Assembly: GCA_049606855.1 (NCBI GenBank)
Contig: JBMYVY010000016.1
Location: forward strand, 1-34,146
Source of the DNA: JBELHR01 sp049606855
GTDB taxonomy: Bacteria; Bacteroidota; Bacteroidia; Flavobacteriales; Flavobacteriaceae
Direction of reading: 5' to 3'
DNA length: 34,146 nt
Both the position numbers and the translations under genes were made by a program. This document shows, piece after piece, positions 23,813 through 32,046 of this stretch. Below the pieces are notes generated by a model that worked only from the letters and a program-made list of their open reading frames with translations, did not search any database and was not told the origin of the DNA. Numbering within the stretch: the stretch's first letter is position 1; every line of letters begins with the position of its first letter.

Positions 23813-24604
23813 ATGAAATTTCGAAGTCTATTCTTTTTATTGTTTTTGTTGATGTCGTTTAAGACCTATAGTCAGCATCAAAAAGACCGCCCACTTAGTA
23901 CAGCGGATGATTTAGCGATTACCCGAGACAGCCTCGCCCTTCAAGTACGAAATAAATTGCTTTGTCCAGTTCAAATACATGTGATCAGTCGCAGCGATAA
24001 TAAGATTCTTCAAAGCATGATCATTCCTCCTTTAGATTCTGTGGTAGTCCTAAAAGAAATTCCCGAAGGCTATTTTGAGACCCACCGCATCGCGTATTAT
24101 TGGGGGGATCCCGCAACGATCAAGCCGGATTTGAATTATCCCTATCGGCTTCCTTTTAAAAAGGGTAAAAAAATTGAGGTCAGCCAGAGTTTCAATGGCA
24201 AGAGTTCGCATCAATCCATCAGTGGGAAATACGCTATAGATTTCGTCATGCCTGTCGGAACTAAGGTCTATGCAGCAAGAGAAGGTCAGGTGATCAAAGT
24301 CATCGATTGGTTCACTAAGCATGGTGGACAGGCCTATGTAAACAAAGCCAACAAGATTATCATTCTACACAAGGATGGGACGATGGCGTCCTATGTGCAT
24401 TTGGATTATCAGGGCAGCGTAATTCAAGAAGGGCAATGGGTGGAAAAAGGAGCGGTTATCGGGTATTCGGGCTTCACCGGAAAAACTTCAGGGCCTCATT
24501 TGCATTTTGTGGTTCGTAAAGACAACGACATTGCCATCCCAGTTTATTTTGAGGGCTATCCCAATCAAATTCTCAAAGCAGGTAAACGCTATAAAGCGAA
24601 ATAA
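23813..24604 (+). CDS. Secreted M23 (LytM-type) peptidase
   Basis: This 263-aa protein has a signal peptide (first 20 residues, ending FKTYS before Gln21). The C-terminal M23 domain (about 125-245) has the zinc ligands H133, D143 (HxnD, YAIDFVMP) and H231 of HLH (229-231, SGPHLHF), so the site looks complete. These enzymes cleave peptide cross-links of peptidoglycan or act as structural activators of amidases. The region at 30-120 is a strand-rich domain of unknown type. It converges with the TlpA-like gene, with only 7 bases between the stops. Confidence 0.88.
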   Translation: MKFRSLFFLLFLLMSFKTYSQHQKDRPLSTADDLAITRDSLALQVRNKLLCPVQIHVISRSDNKILQSMIIPPLDSVVVLKEIPEGYFETHRIAYYWGDPATIKPDLNYPYRLPFKKGKKIEVSQSFNGKSSHQSISGKYAIDFVMPVGTKVYAAREGQVIKVIDWFTKHGGQAYVNKANKIIILHKDGTMASYVHLDYQGSVIQEGQWVEKGAVIGYSGFTGKTSGPHLHFVVRKDNDIAIPVYFEGYPNQILKAGKRYKAK

Positions 24605-24611
24605 GGCAAGT

Positions 24612-25304
24612 TTACTCCTTCAACGACGCCTCCAAAGCCTTGATGAGCTCTTGTCCGTCTCCAATGATTAGATTCTTGTTTTCATCTTGTATATAAGCGA
24701 TTCCACTCATGACTTTTTGAACGCGACCCTCCGCATCGAGAATGATGTTTTTTGGATAGGCTTGGATTCCAATTTGATCAATAAGGGTTTGCTGATCGGC
24801 ATATTGATCAAAATCAAAGTCGTGAGTTTGCATAAACTGATCCACCGCTTCCTGGGTTTCATAGGTAATGGCTACAAAGTTAAATCGGTCTTGATAGTCT
24901 TTTTTGATTCGGTTGAGCACCGGCATTTCATCGATACAGGGCGCACATTTGGTAAACCAAAAATTGACCAAGGTCGGTTTTCCATTTGTGGGGTATGGGG
25001 CCCCGGCTATGGGCTGGTTCAGTAATTTGGTAAAGGGGTTCTTAGCCGGGTCTTTGTCGCTTACAGCTAATTTCACCCACTGAAGCAAAGTATCGCTCTT
25101 TATTTCCTCTTTATAGACCTCAAAGGTGATATAAAGCGTCTTGTTCATGGCTTTTTCCATGTTCCCTTTCAGCTTGTCCGCATGCTGATCGAGTTGCTCT
25201 TCGGTTAATCTGTTGCTTCCCGTTGTTGTGAAAAATGAGATTTCTTGAGCTTGAAGACTAGTCAGGCTCAAGACCATCAATAGGCTGAGTAGTTTGGTTT
25301 TCAT
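24612..25304 (-). CDS. TlpA-like periplasmic thioredoxin-fold protein
   Basis: This 230-aa protein has a signal peptide (MKTKLLSLLMVLSLTSLQA, cleavage before Gln20). A thioredoxin-like domain follows from about 95: LVNFWFTKCAPC with the redox pair C120/C123, and the cis-proline loop in IQAYPKNIILD. It fits the TlpA/ResA family that reduces disulfides in periplasmic proteins, for example during cytochrome maturation. The gene starts 47 bases inside the end of the XRE-family regulator gene, so the two are coupled and probably functionally linked. The N-terminal segment (25-90) is not recognised. Confidence 0.87.
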   Translation of the reverse strand: MKTKLLSLLMVLSLTSLQAQEISFFTTTGSNRLTEEQLDQHADKLKGNMEKAMNKTLYITFEVYKEEIKSDTLLQWVKLAVSDKDPAKNPFTKLLNQPIAGAPYPTNGKPTLVNFWFTKCAPCIDEMPVLNRIKKDYQDRFNFVAITYETQEAVDQFMQTHDFDFDQYADQQTLIDQIGIQAYPKNIILDAEGRVQKVMSGIAYIQDENKNLIIGDGQELIKALEASLKE

Positions 25305-25827
25305 CTTGTGTACTTAATTTGTTAACTGTGTTTTTGTATTGCTCGACTAAATCATCGAAATTTTTTGATTTTCCCTTGACGTCAAACTTGAAATTGTTAT
25401 AAGGCGTCCCATTGAGATAAACCGGTTCATCTACTTCAAAACCAATTACGATTTCAAAATTCGGATGGTTGGTTTCAAAAATTTCTCGGGTTTCTTCCCA
25501 GTCAAAACCCCTCACGGTTTCCAGATCTCCTTTAACATTTAATCCAGAGATACCATCGATTGGCATTTGGTTGTTTTTCCAAACCGCCCAAAGCCCGACA
25601 CTGAGGACTAAAATTCCAATTCCCACCCAGAGCTTCCAATGCTTGGTCTTTTGTTCAGGCAGGCCCAACACTTCTTCAAGCAGTCGTACCGTCGCCACCC
25701 GCGGTTGCACAGTTTCCGATTCAATACGTTGAATGGTTCTTAAACTGACCCCACTCATTTCAGCCAATGCTTCTTGAGTAAGTCCCTTCTTTTTTCTTTG
25801 GTTTATGACCGCTTGCGCAAAGTTCAT
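25258..25827 (-). CDS. Membrane-anchored XRE-family transcriptional regulator
   Basis: This 189-aa protein has an HTH of the XRE/Cro type at residues about 5-60 (KKKGLTQEALAEMSGVSLRTIQRIE, shown as LTQEALAEMSGVSLRT). One membrane helix follows at about 66-84 (WVGIGILVLSVGLWAVW), and then a roughly 100-residue domain, probably extracytoplasmic, with strands NFEIVIGFEV and NFKFDVKGK. The ATG at 25827 is preferred; an upstream TTG in frame lies at the promoter. The layout lets an outer domain sense a signal and the HTH act on DNA. Its end overlaps the TlpA-like gene by 47 bases. Confidence 0.82.
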   Translation of the reverse strand: MNFAQAVINQRKKKGLTQEALAEMSGVSLRTIQRIESETVQPRVATVRLLEEVLGLPEQKTKHWKLWVGIGILVLSVGLWAVWKNNQMPIDGISGLNVKGDLETVRGFDWEETREIFETNHPNFEIVIGFEVDEPVYLNGTPYNNFKFDVKGKSKNFDDLVEQYKNTVNKLSTQDENQTTQPIDGLEPD

Positions 25828-25875
25828 AGGTTTGGTTTGATTGCTTGCAAAATACACTAGTACACGATTGAAAAA

Positions 25876-25883
25876 CAAATTTA
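25876..25883 (-). promoter_or_regulatory. -7 box of the XRE/TlpA unit
   Basis: Minus-strand TAAATTTG matches TAnnTTTG, 48 bases before the XRE start codon. The expected -33 region has no TTTG but carries the GTCACTT repeats described next, so the promoter may depend on a bound protein. Confidence 0.45.
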
Positions 25884-25900
25884 CAATTAAACTTTCTTAT

Positions 25901-25918
25901 GTCACTTTTACGTCACTT
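25901..25918. promoter_or_regulatory. Direct repeats GTCACTT x2, candidate operator
   Basis: GTCACTT occurs at 25901-25907 and 25912-25918, 11 bases start to start, about one helical turn. They cover the -33 region of the XRE/TlpA promoter. This is the arrangement expected of a binding site for a protein acting on this promoter, possibly the XRE protein itself. Confidence 0.35.
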
Positions 25919-26003
25919 ACAATAAACCCAGAAATACTGCGTTATTATAGTATACGATTCATCTTACCCTAACAGGACTTGCACAGCTATAAGTCCATAG
26001 AAT

Positions 26004-26039
26004 GAAGCCCAACCTTTTCATTTTTTTGGGTTGGGCTTC
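26004..26039. terminator. Strong hairpin after the TonB-family gene
   Basis: An 11-bp perfect inverted repeat, GAAGCCCAACC (26004-26014) with GGTTGGGCTTC (26029-26039), lies 6 bases past the TonB-family stop. On the plus strand it is followed by TCTCTTTTTTA, a good U-tract, but no plus-strand gene ends here. On the minus strand the tract after it is poor (ATTCTATGG). It probably ends the minus-strand transcript and blocks read-through from the other side. Confidence 0.7.
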
Positions 26040-26045
26040 TCTTTT

Positions 26046-26756
26046 TTATTCAACCTTGAAGACAATAGGTAATGAATATTGAACCTTTACAGGAGTTCCT
26101 CTTTGTGATCCGGGGGTCATTTCGGGTAATAAGTTAATCACCCGTATGGCCTCTTTTTTAAGACTATTGTGAGGGGCTCTCGCCTGCACATTTACAATTC
26201 TACCCTTATCATCTATGGTAAACATTACATGGATTCTCTTAACCCCAGGCGCCAGACCCAATTCACTGGCGAGATTCCCATTAAATTTTCGAGCAATATG
26301 CTTTTGAATTTTTTTTGCAAAGCACGCTTTAATTTGTTCTTGTTTTTTGCTTTTGCAACCCGGAAAAATCGGTGCGTTTTCAATAAGAATAAAAGGAACA
26401 TTCTCCTCCACCTCTTCTTCTTCATCATACTCTTTAATGTCATCTAAATCGATGATTTCCTCGGGGTCAGTGGGCTCCACGATACTCTCCGGGATTTCTA
26501 CCTCATCCGGGACTTTTTTGATGATCTCGGTAGTCTTGGGTTTCTCCTTGGGAGTTTCCGGTTTAATTTTTTCAATCTCAAAGAGTTGATCTTGTTGCAT
26601 GGCCTCGATTTGCACATTTGCAGGCCCTAATTCTTCCACCTTTGCATAGCTTTTGTGGTTGATGCTCACATATACCACAAACAGGACTAGAACAAGTCCG
26701 AGTTGAAAAAACAGTTTGCGATAATTCTCTAAATTGGCTTTTGGATTTTTCTTCAT
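26046..26756 (-). CDS. TonB-family energy-transducer protein
   Basis: This 236-aa protein has a TonB layout: a cytoplasmic start (KKNPKANLENYRKLF), one membrane anchor (about 19-36, FFQLGLVLVLFVVYVSI), a periplasmic Pro/Glu-rich linker (ETPKEKPKTTEIIKK, then a DDIKEYDEEEEVEE stretch) and a C-terminal TonB domain (about 150-236: FTIDDKGRIVNVQARAP, VQYSLPIVFKVE). It would couple the proton-motive force to outer-membrane receptors. ATG 26756 is preferred because Bacteroidota homologues begin at this KKNP motif; an ATG 12 codons upstream is possible. No ExbB/ExbD lies nearby. Confidence 0.88.
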   Translation of the reverse strand: MKKNPKANLENYRKLFFQLGLVLVLFVVYVSINHKSYAKVEELGPANVQIEAMQQDQLFEIEKIKPETPKEKPKTTEIIKKVPDEVEIPESIVEPTDPEEIIDLDDIKEYDEEEEVEENVPFILIENAPIFPGCKSKKQEQIKACFAKKIQKHIARKFNGNLASELGLAPGVKRIHVMFTIDDKGRIVNVQARAPHNSLKKEAIRVINLLPEMTPGSQRGTPVKVQYSLPIVFKVE

Positions 26757-26835
26757 AGTAGTTTGGTTTCTATAACCAAAACCAATTTCCATTCCACAAT
26801 CCTCAGATTATCAATCGTTAACCTTATGGTAACAT

Positions 26836-26866
26836 AAAAAATCAGCGTCCCTTTCGAAACGCTGAT
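26836..26866 (-). terminator. Terminator of the surface-protein operon
   Basis: ATCAGCGT (26841-26848) pairs with ACGCTGAT (26859-26866). On the minus strand the stem is followed by a U-rich tract TTTTTTA. It lies 106 bases past the stop of the InlB-repeat lipoprotein gene. Confidence 0.75.
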
Positions 26867-26945
26867 CTATTTTGGCCTGAGTATTTATTGGCCCAATTGT
26901 GAAAAACTTATGTCTAAACTAACGCATTCCTAAGGTTTTTTTTAG

Positions 26946-26974
26946 GTCGTTTAGTGTGGTTTAGCTGTCGTTTA
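26946..26974. repeat. Three short repeats GT[C/G]GTTTA
   Basis: GTCGTTTA (26946-26953), GTGGTTTA (26956-26963) and GTCGTTTA (26967-26974) recur 10 and 11 bases apart, and the last overlaps the stop codon of the InlB-repeat lipoprotein gene. The spacing is about a helical turn. The cause is unknown and chance is possible. Confidence 0.35.
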
Positions 26975-28882
26975 CAGGTAATACAATTCATCGTAAGAAT
27001 AAAAGCTGTCGTTATACGGTTTGGAATCATCAAAAACTTGCATCAAGTCTCTCATCCAATCACTAACTGCATCCCCAGATAGACTCATTCCATCGGCGTC
27101 TTTCCAAGTCATTTTTCCATCGACGATTTCAAAAGACCCCTTCATAACATCATCTTCATAGAATTCTCCTTTTTCTGGCCTACCGATCTTGTCTACTTTT
27201 GTGAAGTTGACCTTAGGCCTCACAGATGAACTCGAAAGAATCTCTCTATATGTGGGTTTGTTTTGATTATTCCTGTACTCAAAAATTGATTTGTTATCCA
27301 AAAGCTTCAAATAAGCCACAAGACTCACATAATGATGTCCGTTCTTTAATGAATGTCGCTTACTCAATTCAAAACCACCTTCAAAGGTAATTTCAGAAGT
27401 ATAATTTGGCTCATCTTCTCTTAAACTAATATAATTATAGGCTGCTGCTCTACCGTCAGAAAATTCAGTGCGCTGTCTATATCCATCCTCATTATAAGAA
27501 TGTGTTCTAGAAACACTGAAATCAGGATTTTCAGGAGCTCCAGTGATGCTTACCTGAGTTACTTGACCCAATTCATTAACCGTATAACTTTTTTCAATAA
27601 TCAAATCATCTCCAGGAACGCTAAACTTCATACTTCCTTCCCCATCGATTACTGGGTTCAAGGTATAAACTATTTCTCCTAGGAATTTAATATCTATTGA
27701 GGTATAACTGTCTTGATCTCCATTATACCAAACGTCCAATTGCATATCATCATAAGTAATACTGCTTACTTGACCGAGGTTGTTGTATCCATAAGACCAC
27801 TTTTCACCACCGTATTCACTGTAATCGATATATCCTTCTTCTGCGTAATGATGATTCACCGTGTAAAGGTTTTTTCCGTAATCCCCAATAAAATAAACTT
27901 CCAGATTAGAACTCTTAAGCTCCAAACCTTCCCATTGGTGATTCGGGTGATAATCCTCAATTCCACCTTTGGTCGCAGGCAAGAAATGATCCATAAAATC
28001 TTCAAATTGATTTACATCAAATATTCCTCCACTTGGAACAACCACCGTTGAGCTTAAGAAATAGGCTGTAAAAGTCAATTCTTCTGCATCATTTCCAATA
28101 GTATAGGAAACATCTTCATCACTAAAATTCTCCGTTTGAGTCCCGTCTTCGGTAGTCACTTCAACTTCCCAAGTTTTGAAATCCGCATCTTCATTAGATT
28201 CCGCATCAAATAACAAGGTCGTTCCTACCGGAATATCTTTTAGGGTATTATTTAGATCCGTAGAACCTAAAACTAAATTGTTGTCATCAAATACAAACCA
28301 AGTCCCCAAACCGCTTTCATCCACTGTGATGTCCACCGTTTTTTGTTCGAAATAGGCGGTAACCGTTAAGTCTTCATCCGAGGTTGTGTAAAAATAAGGG
28401 AGGCTATCATCATCCAATAGAATTCCTTCCCAACGTTTAAAAACCCAGCCTTCATCTGCAACTGCAGTAATTTTTAAATCAGATCCCCGTTCGTAATCTT
28501 TTGCATTTATCACCTCAACATTAACTGCTCCATTTCCTTCAACCTTAGTGACAATATTGGCAAAAATAGGCCTAAAAACTGCCCATACGGTGTGATCTTC
28601 CTCTGTTCCTACAACAATATCTATGTTTTGTGTAGTGACAATTGATTGATATCCACTTTCACCATAATGAATCCATTCAACGAATTCCCATCCCTCATCA
28701 GGAATTGCCTCAAAATTAAAATCAGCTGTTCTACTCCCTTCATTAGTAAATTGAACAACGTGCCCTTCACTAAAATCTGGTTCAACCCTTCCATTTCCTT
28801 CCACGCGTGTGAAAATGGTGGACTCACAACTTCCCAATACGAGGGAAGTCAGTATAATTAAATAATATGCTATCTTTTTCAT
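26972..28882 (-). CDS. Surface lipoprotein with divergent InlB B-repeats
   Basis: This 636-aa protein has a lipoprotein signal peptide ending LVLGSC (Cys19). Three to four divergent InlB B-repeat (bacterial repeat) units follow at about 22-280. Each starts with a VEGNGRV/VEGNGAV-type strand and has GWEFVEWIH or GWVFKRWEG, then ends in TVWAVFRP or TVTAYFEQ. The C-terminal half (about 300-560) has YD-like segments with repeated Tyr/Asn/Gly (YGYNNLGQVSSITYDD, SYNEDGYRQRTEF), fitting an extracellular beta structure. It is probably exposed on the outer membrane. A start at ATG 28882 follows the upstream stop by 2 bases, so it is the third gene of the operon. Confidence 0.8.
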   Translation of the reverse strand: MKKIAYYLIILTSLVLGSCESTIFTRVEGNGRVEPDFSEGHVVQFTNEGSRTADFNFEAIPDEGWEFVEWIHYGESGYQSIVTTQNIDIVVGTEEDHTVWAVFRPIFANIVTKVEGNGAVNVEVINAKDYERGSDLKITAVADEGWVFKRWEGILLDDDSLPYFYTTSDEDLTVTAYFEQKTVDITVDESGLGTWFVFDDNNLVLGSTDLNNTLKDIPVGTTLLFDAESNEDADFKTWEVEVTTEDGTQTENFSDEDVSYTIGNDAEELTFTAYFLSSTVVVPSGGIFDVNQFEDFMDHFLPATKGGIEDYHPNHQWEGLELKSSNLEVYFIGDYGKNLYTVNHHYAEEGYIDYSEYGGEKWSYGYNNLGQVSSITYDDMQLDVWYNGDQDSYTSIDIKFLGEIVYTLNPVIDGEGSMKFSVPGDDLIIEKSYTVNELGQVTQVSITGAPENPDFSVSRTHSYNEDGYRQRTEFSDGRAAAYNYISLREDEPNYTSEITFEGGFELSKRHSLKNGHHYVSLVAYLKLLDNKSIFEYRNNQNKPTYREILSSSSVRPKVNFTKVDKIGRPEKGEFYEDDVMKGSFEIVDGKMTWKDADGMSLSGDAVSDWMRDLMQVFDDSKPYNDSFYSYDELYYL

Positions 28883-28884
28883 CA

Positions 28885-30270
28885 CTAGTTAATTGTTTGA
28901 GTTTGAGTTTGGTCCTGGCTAATTCTAGTTTTAGTAACTCGCTTATAGCCCAACATGATATTTAGACCAAAACGCACATCAACTGCATTAATTTCTTGTG
29001 GCTTAGTAAGTCCTAAGAAATTATTAGTCGCGGCATAAAATTGAATAGGACCTAAGTTTGTTGCTAAGTTCGCTCCAAACATTGGCTCTTGAATCATCCC
29101 TCCAAAACTGGCCAACACCCCGAGTGTGGTTTTTCTTCCCGGCAACCAGTTATAAGATGCAGCATAACTCGGGTTAAAGGTCCCGAAAACGGCATTATTA
29201 TACATGGTCATTCCCAGTCTGTGACTATCGTGAATCATATAAGTGGCTCCAAAATAAGTTTTCATGTTTAACTTGGTTTGGAACTCATCGTAATTTTCAT
29301 TGGCCTCAAAAAAGTCTTCTATCTCAGATTCAATTTCATCAAAACCACCTTCCTCATCGCCATCAGCTCTCAAATCTGAACCGTCAATAGTCGTACTGGC
29401 GTTATTCAAAGAGTAGTTGGTCACCATATCGCTCCAATTAATTGATCCTATATCAGTAACCGAGGCTTCAAGGGTAAATCTTTCAGTAAGTTTAAAAGTT
29501 GCACCGAAATCAGCAGCAAACCCTGTATTATCTGTCCAAACTGCATAGTTACCTAATGCATTGGAATCGTAATCATCCGGATTCAATAAGATATCCAGTC
29601 CAGCGGTCTGAACCCCTAATCCATTCGCAGTCATGGTAATATCATAGGTTCCAGGTGCCGTATAGATATCCAGTGTTCCTCCTTCTTGAGTTCCGGCATA
29701 AAATTGACCGTTAAGGTATTTCAAGCGAACTCCCAAAGTCAGTTTTTCTTCGAATAATTGAGTGCTATATCCTATTCCGTATTCGTTATAGGTCATAAAA
29801 TTCAAATCCTCTCCAAGGCTGATGGTTTGCCCTATCGAATTCCCATTCCCATTGGCCAATAAATTGATCAAATCATCGTCATAACGAAGGTTAAAAGATC
29901 CACGGGCATTTGAAAATAAACTCAATGATCCTCCGAGTCCTCTTACTTGAAAATGGAAAAGGTTTGAGGTAAAGTCTAGCCCGAGTTCATTTTCTTCCTC
30001 GGTATTGGCAAGCAGGTTTTGGAAATCAATTTTCAGTCTTCCATCTCCCTGATCTACCAAAAGATCTGATGCGGGAAAGCTAGCTGTAGTCTCAAATGAA
30101 GAGTTCAGCGCGGGAATTGAAAAAACAAATCCATTTTGAGGGGCATAAGCAGGGTTCAGCCCTTGAGTTTGCGGAACCAAATCCCTCAATTGATAAAATG
30201 ACAAATATCCTTGTCCGTAAGTCGCTGCGACCATGGACGTAAACACTAAGCTTAGTAGTAATTTTTTCAT
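28885..30270 (-). CDS. DUF5723 outer-membrane protein
   Basis: This 461-aa protein has a signal peptide (MKKLLLSLVFTSMVAATYG, then QGYLSFYQLRDLVPQTQ). The body is made of alternating amphipathic beta strands, as in outer-membrane beta-barrels, including LTLGVRLKYLNGQFY, FGATFKLTERFTLEASVTDIG and, near the end, DVRFGLNIMLGYKR. This is the DUF5723 family found in Bacteroidota, whose function is unknown; PorV/FadL-like barrels look similar. ATG 30270 is chosen over an upstream TTG. Gaps are 10 bases after the upstream gene and 2 bases before the downstream gene, so the three genes form one operon. Confidence 0.85.
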   Translation of the reverse strand: MKKLLLSLVFTSMVAATYGQGYLSFYQLRDLVPQTQGLNPAYAPQNGFVFSIPALNSSFETTASFPASDLLVDQGDGRLKIDFQNLLANTEEENELGLDFTSNLFHFQVRGLGGSLSLFSNARGSFNLRYDDDLINLLANGNGNSIGQTISLGEDLNFMTYNEYGIGYSTQLFEEKLTLGVRLKYLNGQFYAGTQEGGTLDIYTAPGTYDITMTANGLGVQTAGLDILLNPDDYDSNALGNYAVWTDNTGFAADFGATFKLTERFTLEASVTDIGSINWSDMVTNYSLNNASTTIDGSDLRADGDEEGGFDEIESEIEDFFEANENYDEFQTKLNMKTYFGATYMIHDSHRLGMTMYNNAVFGTFNPSYAASYNWLPGRKTTLGVLASFGGMIQEPMFGANLATNLGPIQFYAATNNFLGLTKPQEINAVDVRFGLNIMLGYKRVTKTRISQDQTQTQTIN

Positions 30271-30280
30271 AGTCGTAGTT

Positions 30281-31897
30281 TTAAGATCCAAATTTAATTA
30301 GCGTAGACAAATCTATTCTCAAGCTATCGGTATCTAATAATCGAACTACCTGACCGGTATCTGCACTGGTCGTGTTTAGATAAGCAATAATTCGAACTGA
30401 TCGGGCAAAAGCCATCTGATTAATTTGAACTTCATCTAAGTTCAGTTCAGCTTGGTTCTCTATACTTCCACTACTTCTACCATCTGTACCAACTGGTGCT
30501 GCGGCAAACATTTCTACTCGTGTAGTTGTGAAAAGTTCATTTTCATTTTCATCCAAAAAGACCATTTCTACAGATCCGCTTAATGGCATGGTATTTACCG
30601 ATTGAATATTGAGTTTCATTTCATCGATAATATCTACATCTGCTCCCAAATCAAATTCAACGACTTGTTCGATGGGAATATTGTCAAAAGTCACAGCCAT
30701 TGGAATTTCTACTTCCACAGAACCTCCAATACTACTGCTTCCATCCATAAAGTTCCTATTAGGATCTTGATCCACCGGATTGGTATATACTTGAACATCC
30801 ATCGTGAACTCCGTGGGTTTAGAACTCATTAAGTCTGCAATATTTGAATTGGTATTGTTGATCTCAATTACGGTATTTACAGAAGTTCCTTCTGCCCCAA
30901 TCGCTGGAGCATCTATCATTTGAGCCTCTTCGGTAATTGGACCCGACAGGCGTACACTCGATGAGCTGTTTTCTGCAACAAGACCACTCAAATCAATTCC
31001 CATTGGAATTCCAAAAGAGTTATCAAAGCTCAAGGTTATAATAGGTTCAGCGAAAACAAGTTCCCCATCCCCGAAAGCATCAAAGGCATCGAATTCTAAA
31101 GAAGTATCCTCAACGCTGATGGTTTGAGTTTTGAAATCTCCGTATATAAGTGTGGTTTGCACTCCGGATAATAGTATTGAAAACTCAAAATAAGTTCCAG
31201 GACCAAATTGATCTCCAACTTCCCTGATCAATTCTGCTGAGATGTCTAATAATATGGTATTGAATGAAGGAACACCAGAATTGGTTACGGTGAAATCTCC
31301 ATAATAATCTTCCAACTGAAAAACGCGAACAACTTCCTCATTTGTAGTTCCGTCAAAACTCGCTGAAAAGGAAATGGCACTATCATCCAAAACATTTTTA
31401 AATGTCGGAATCTCCACTCCGATATTACTGGCACTGGTCATATTGGTGCTCACGGTAATTTCTATGGTCCCGTCATCAAAATAAGCTCCAGTAAGTTCTT
31501 CGTTATAATCACTGAATTGAGCCAAGTAAATTTCTTTTGAAAATTCTTGGGTTTCCGTAATCGCTACAGGAAGTGGAAAAGGCTCTTCTGGAAGTTCAAA
31601 ATCTACTAAAAAAGACTGGTCTCCAATTTCAATGGCGTCTCCGAAGCCTTGATTCTCGATTACCTGAGTGTAAATAAAGGTAATAACCCCTTCGTCGTTG
31701 TTAGTAATTTCTAGATCTTCACTACTTGTATCTTCAAGTAATTCAGACACCGTATACTCTACATAGCCGATAGGTGCAGCAAGGGCACCGTCCCATGAAA
31801 AGCTTTCGATTTCCCCATCGAAATAGGTTAAATCACAGCTTTGCAGTGATAGGAGAAGTCCTAAAATAAGGGAACCCCTCAAAAGTTTGGTTTTCAT
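30281..31897 (-). CDS. Hypothetical lipoprotein, first gene of the surface operon
   Basis: This 538-aa protein has a lipoprotein signal peptide ending LSLQSC (Cys21). The rest is beta-rich, with many Asp/Glu/Thr and few Lys, as is usual for exported Bacteroidota surface proteins. Repeated segments of the form strand-loop-strand are seen, such as EVEIPMAVTFDNIPIEQVVEF. No catalytic motif or named family was recognised. It is followed after 10 bases by the DUF5723 barrel gene and then by the InlB-repeat lipoprotein, suggesting a surface complex. A -7 box lies 44 bases upstream. Confidence 0.75.
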   Translation of the reverse strand: MKTKLLRGSLILGLLLSLQSCDLTYFDGEIESFSWDGALAAPIGYVEYTVSELLEDTSSEDLEITNNDEGVITFIYTQVIENQGFGDAIEIGDQSFLVDFELPEEPFPLPVAITETQEFSKEIYLAQFSDYNEELTGAYFDDGTIEITVSTNMTSASNIGVEIPTFKNVLDDSAISFSASFDGTTNEEVVRVFQLEDYYGDFTVTNSGVPSFNTILLDISAELIREVGDQFGPGTYFEFSILLSGVQTTLIYGDFKTQTISVEDTSLEFDAFDAFGDGELVFAEPIITLSFDNSFGIPMGIDLSGLVAENSSSSVRLSGPITEEAQMIDAPAIGAEGTSVNTVIEINNTNSNIADLMSSKPTEFTMDVQVYTNPVDQDPNRNFMDGSSSIGGSVEVEIPMAVTFDNIPIEQVVEFDLGADVDIIDEMKLNIQSVNTMPLSGSVEMVFLDENENELFTTTRVEMFAAAPVGTDGRSSGSIENQAELNLDEVQINQMAFARSVRIIAYLNTTSADTGQVVRLLDTDSLRIDLSTLIKFGS

Positions 31898-31940
31898 TGA
31901 GTTGAATTTTGGTTTGGTTAAATTAATCAGGGGTGTAATT

Positions 31941-31948
31941 CAAATATA
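31941..31948 (-). promoter_or_regulatory. -7 box of the surface-protein operon
   Basis: Minus-strand TATATTTG matches TAnnTTTG, 44 bases before the start codon of the 538-aa lipoprotein. No clear TTTG lies at -33. Confidence 0.5.
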
Positions 31949-32046
31949 TAAAATAAATCCTCCCTGCTCTAGAACTCCCTGCTAATATTCAATGATTTTT
32001 ACATAAAGTCGCTAGAAATTTTACAGATTTTGTTTAACTTTCACTT

